Assembly: GCF_019977735.1 (NCBI RefSeq)
Contig: NZ_AP025018.1
Location: 5,522,580 to 5,586,579 of the forward strand
Length of the DNA stretch: 64,000 nucleotides
Direction: 5' to 3'
Source: Calothrix sp. PCC 7716
GTDB taxonomy: Bacteria > Cyanobacteriota > Cyanobacteriia > Cyanobacteriales > Nostocaceae
Numbering within the stretch: position 1 is the first letter of the stretch; every line of letters starts with the position of its first letter. Under the pieces are notes generated by a model. It ran no database searches. It saw only the letters and a program-made list of their open reading frames with translations, and was not told the DNA's origin. Below, piece after piece: positions 61,139-64,000 of this stretch. Made by a program: the position numbers and the translations under genes.

Positions 61139-64000
61139 ATGAAAGATATCTCACGTATAATAAATAAAATCAACCAGCTTAATCGAACAGTATACACACT
61201 AGTACAGGATGGCGCCTTAGAAGATGCTGTACTCGTTGCCCAAGAGTCTGTAAAATTAGCACGAGAACATCTTAGCGAACACAAGGTTTTAGCAGATAGT
61301 TTAAATAACCTTGCAGTGCTATATCAAATGCAAGGAAGCTACGTAAAGGCAAAACCTTTATGTAGCGAAGTTTTGGATATGAGAAAAAGGTTATTAGAAG
61401 ACGACCATCCCGATATTGCACAGTCTTTGAATAATCTTGCAGTAATTTACGTTAACCAAGGATTATACTCAGAAGCTCTAAAGTTATTTTTCACAGCTTT
61501 GGATATTTGGAAACTTCATCTCGGTGATGAACACGAAGAAATTGCCACTAGCCTAAATAATATCGCTGAAGCTTACCGCGAACAAGCCCAATATACCGAT
61601 GCTGAACGAATACACTTACAAGCTTTGGCAATGCGTAGGCGCCTTTTTAATAACTTACATCCAAGCATTGCCCAAAGTCTAGATAACCTTGGTATAGCTT
61701 ACGAGAACCAAGCTAAATATTCTCAAGCAGAACAAATGCACTTAGATGCGTTGAGAATGCGGGAAAGTTGCTTTGATGATGATAAACATCCAGATATTGC
61801 CACAAGTTTTAATAATCTTGCTGCGCTGTATAATTCACAAGGACGCTTTTATGATGCGGAAGCAAACTATTTAAAAGCGTTACAGATATGTAGAGACTCC
61901 CTAGGCGCCGAACATCCTTATGTTGCGATAACATTAAATAATCTGGCGAATACCTACAAAAACCTGGGACGTTACGCTGATGCAGAGAAAACACAAGTTT
62001 CTGCTTTAGAGTTACGAAAAGCTATATTTGGAGACTCACATATAGAAGTCGCACAAAGTCTTAGCAGTTTAGGAGATATTTACCTGCAACAAGGACGTTA
62101 CCAAAAAGCAGAGCAAGTATATAACCAAGCTTATATTATCAGAGAAGACTTACTAGGCGCCGAGCATATTGATGTTGCTTTATCTTTACATAACTTTGCA
62201 GTGCTTGATGCATATCAGGGAAAATATAAAGACGCTGAACAAAAGTTTCTACATGCATTATCTATATATGAAAAACTACTAGGCAAAAATCATCCTGATG
62301 TCGCAGATAATATAAACCATCTGGGAAACATTTATCAAGAGCAAGGACTTTTCTCCGATGCAGAACAAAAGTACTTAAAAGCATTGGCAATTCGGAGACA
62401 TATATATAGTGAAATATCCGAACATCCGGACATTGTAGATAGTTTTCATAAAATAGCAGATGTTTATCGGTTACAAGGACGTTACCAAGAAGCCGAAGCA
62501 TTATATATTGAAGCTTACAACTTGAGTAAAAAGCTGCTGGGAGATATACATCCAACTATTGGCGCCATTCTGAACAACTTAGCAGTATTATACATTAATC
62601 AATATCAATATACACAAGCAGAACCGTTATTAATAGAAGCCTTACTAATTACCAGAAGTCAATTTGGTAACAAACATCCACAAGTAGCTAATGCAATGAG
62701 TAATTTAGCTGCTTTATATTGTGACATGCATCGTTACTCAGAAGCAGAAACAATACATCTACAAGCATTAGACATCCGAAAAGAATTATTGGGAGACTCA
62801 CATCCAGATACAGCCAACACTTTAAATAATCTTGCTGATATATACTTTTCACAAGGGAGATATCCAGAAACTGAGGAATGTTATAGAGCAGCTTTATCCA
62901 TGAGAGTAAGATTATTAGGAGACAATCATCCAGATGTAGCATTTAGTTTAAATAACCTTGCCACTTTACTCGCTGCAACTCAACGTCCTGTCGAAGCTTT
63001 ATCATGTCGCATCCAAGCCAGCCAAATCCATGATAAATTAATTAACAATATATTTGCCTTTAGTTCAGAAAATGACCGTCTTGCCTTAATTGAAAAAATC
63101 AGAGTTAAATTTGACTTATTCCTTTCTTTAGTAAATATCCATCTTGCTCATTCCCCAAACGCAAAACAAGCAGTATTCGATTTTGTACTCAAACGCAAAG
63201 CATTGACCCTATCAGCACTTGCTGCTCAAAACCAAGCACTAGCAAACGCGCGCTATCGACAGCTTACAGAAAAATTCCATCAACTCAGCAACTTAAGCTC
63301 CCAAATCATCCATCTAACTTTTACATTACCTCAATCAGGTAACTTTGTCGCACACCAACAGAACCTCACACAACTGCAAGCACAATATAACATCTTACAA
63401 AAACAGTTATCAGCGCAAGTTCCAGAAATTCAACTATCCCAGTCTCCTAGCAACTCCCACACAGTCGCATCCACCCTACCTAACAACTCAGTCCTCATCG
63501 AATTTGTGCGATTTGACAACTTTGATTTTCAAGCAATTCGAGCAAACAGAGAACTTCAATGGCAAAGCGCGCGCTACATAGCATTTATATTACCAGCAAA
63601 TCAACCCGATGCTCTACAAATGGTAGATTTAGGAGAAGCATCAATAATTAACGAATTAATTGCTCAATTCCGCACTATAGCTTCCGACTCTAGTATAGGT
63701 ACAGCTACCCTAGGATGGGATACAGACGAAGAAGAAATAGAACTACCAACAAAACCATATGACCGCACAATAGGAATTAAACTATATCAAACACTTTGGC
63801 GCCCTATCCAAACTTTAGTTCAAAACTACCATCATTTAATTATTGCTCCCGACAGCGATTTAAACTTGCTTCCATTCCAAATATTACCCAGCAATGATAC
63901 GGGTACAAACTTTTTAATTGACAAACACACCATCAGTTATTTAACCGTAGGACGAGATATTACACGCGCGCAGACACTTAAAACAATCAAAACAAATATT
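61139..64000 (+). CDS. Kinesin-light-chain-type TPR-CHAT protein (runs off right edge)
   Basis: Open for 954 codons from the ATG at 61139 to the window end. About fourteen 42-residue TPRs (HPDIAQSLNNLAVIYVNQG, LGDSHPDTANTLNNLA) fill residues about 35-620. After a helical linker the CHAT domain begins (LIIAPDSDLNLLPFQIL, near residue 905); its His-Cys dyad must lie beyond the edge. Such proteins are abundant in filamentous cyanobacteria and are thought to be proteases regulated by ligand binding to the TPRs. There is no signal peptide. Proximity to RT-cas1 raises, but does not show, a CRISPR link. Confidence 0.92.
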   Translation, partial: MKDISRIINKINQLNRTVYTLVQDGALEDAVLVAQESVKLAREHLSEHKVLADSLNNLAVLYQMQGSYVKAKPLCSEVLDMRKRLLEDDHPDIAQSLNNLAVIYVNQGLYSEALKLFFTALDIWKLHLGDEHEEIATSLNNIAEAYREQAQYTDAERIHLQALAMRRRLFNNLHPSIAQSLDNLGIAYENQAKYSQAEQMHLDALRMRESCFDDDKHPDIATSFNNLAALYNSQGRFYDAEANYLKALQICRDSLGAEHPYVAITLNNLANTYKNLGRYADAEKTQVSALELRKAIFGDSHIEVAQSLSSLGDIYLQQGRYQKAEQVYNQAYIIREDLLGAEHIDVALSLHNFAVLDAYQGKYKDAEQKFLHALSIYEKLLGKNHPDVADNINHLGNIYQEQGLFSDAEQKYLKALAIRRHIYSEISEHPDIVDSFHKIADVYRLQGRYQEAEALYIEAYNLSKKLLGDIHPTIGAILNNLAVLYINQYQYTQAEPLLIEALLITRSQFGNKHPQVANAMSNLAALYCDMHRYSEAETIHLQALDIRKELLGDSHPDTANTLNNLADIYFSQGRYPETEECYRAALSMRVRLLGDNHPDVAFSLNNLATLLAATQRPVEALSCRIQASQIHDKLINNIFAFSSENDRLALIEKIRVKFDLFLSLVNIHLAHSPNAKQAVFDFVLKRKALTLSALAAQNQALANARYRQLTEKFHQLSNLSSQIIHLTFTLPQSGNFVAHQQNLTQLQAQYNILQKQLSAQVPEIQLSQSPSNSHTVASTLPNNSVLIEFVRFDNFDFQAIRANRELQWQSARYIAFILPANQPDALQMVDLGEASIINELIAQFRTIASDSSIGTATLGWDTDEEEIELPTKPYDRTIGIKLYQTLWRPIQTLVQNYHHLIIAPDSDLNLLPFQILPSNDTGTNFLIDKHTISYLTVGRDITRAQTLKTIKTNI

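Overview
The window looks like chromosomal DNA from a filamentous, probably Nostocales-type cyanobacterium. The evidence is a dnaE gene ending in the N-half of the cyanobacterial split intein, a groES-groEL operon behind a CIRCE operator, several CHAT and STAND proteins, an RT-Cas1 fusion, AT-rich intergenic DNA full of short dispersed repeats, and many small cyanobacterium-type families. The palindrome GGCGCC is scattered at very high density (about 20 copies in the first 10 kb by eye). I noticed no HIP1 octamer (GCGATCGC).

Layout. 1-9.6 kb: two coupled surface-protein genes (one cut by the left edge), a CPCC/DUF6714 protein, a large CHAT-NB-ARC-TPR STAND protein with eight 120-bp tandem repeats, a broken PIN toxin with its antitoxin, and AAA-ATPase debris. 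9.7-24.2 kb: glycosyltransferase, groEL/groES, a DUF3445 protein, an alpha/beta hydrolase, a large TnpB-like gene with a following ORF, two CAP-domain paralogues, a class II aldolase and a TerB protein. 24.5-31.9 kb: a probable apocarotenoid cluster (carboxyl methyltransferase, carotenoid oxygenase, CrtI-type desaturase, aldehyde dehydrogenase), then an MDR reductase and a cupin. 32.5-35.1 kb: dnaE N-half with split intein. 35.1-37.1 kb: small genes and repeats.

37.6-60 kb is the most interesting region, a type III-B CRISPR island. In order it holds: a CHAT-SAVED protease with a membrane-protein partner; CRISPR array 1; an IS630 element; a convergent cmr operon (cas10, cmr3, cmr4, cmr5 and a cmr6-cmr1 fusion); array 2; small toxin-antitoxin-like genes; cas1-cas2; array 3; and an RT-cas1 fusion. 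All three arrays share one leader with a 57-bp inverted-repeat element and have near-identical 35-bp repeats that differ mainly in the hairpin loop. Cas10 keeps the GGDD cyclase motif but lacks the HD dyad, and Cmr4 seems to lack its catalytic Asp. My inference is a signalling-type system in which cyclic oligoadenylate from Cas10 switches on the CHAT-SAVED protease, possibly acting on or with the membrane protein. No cas6 is visible in the window.

60-64 kb: an HTH-DUF4384 gene and a TPR-CHAT protein that runs off the right edge.
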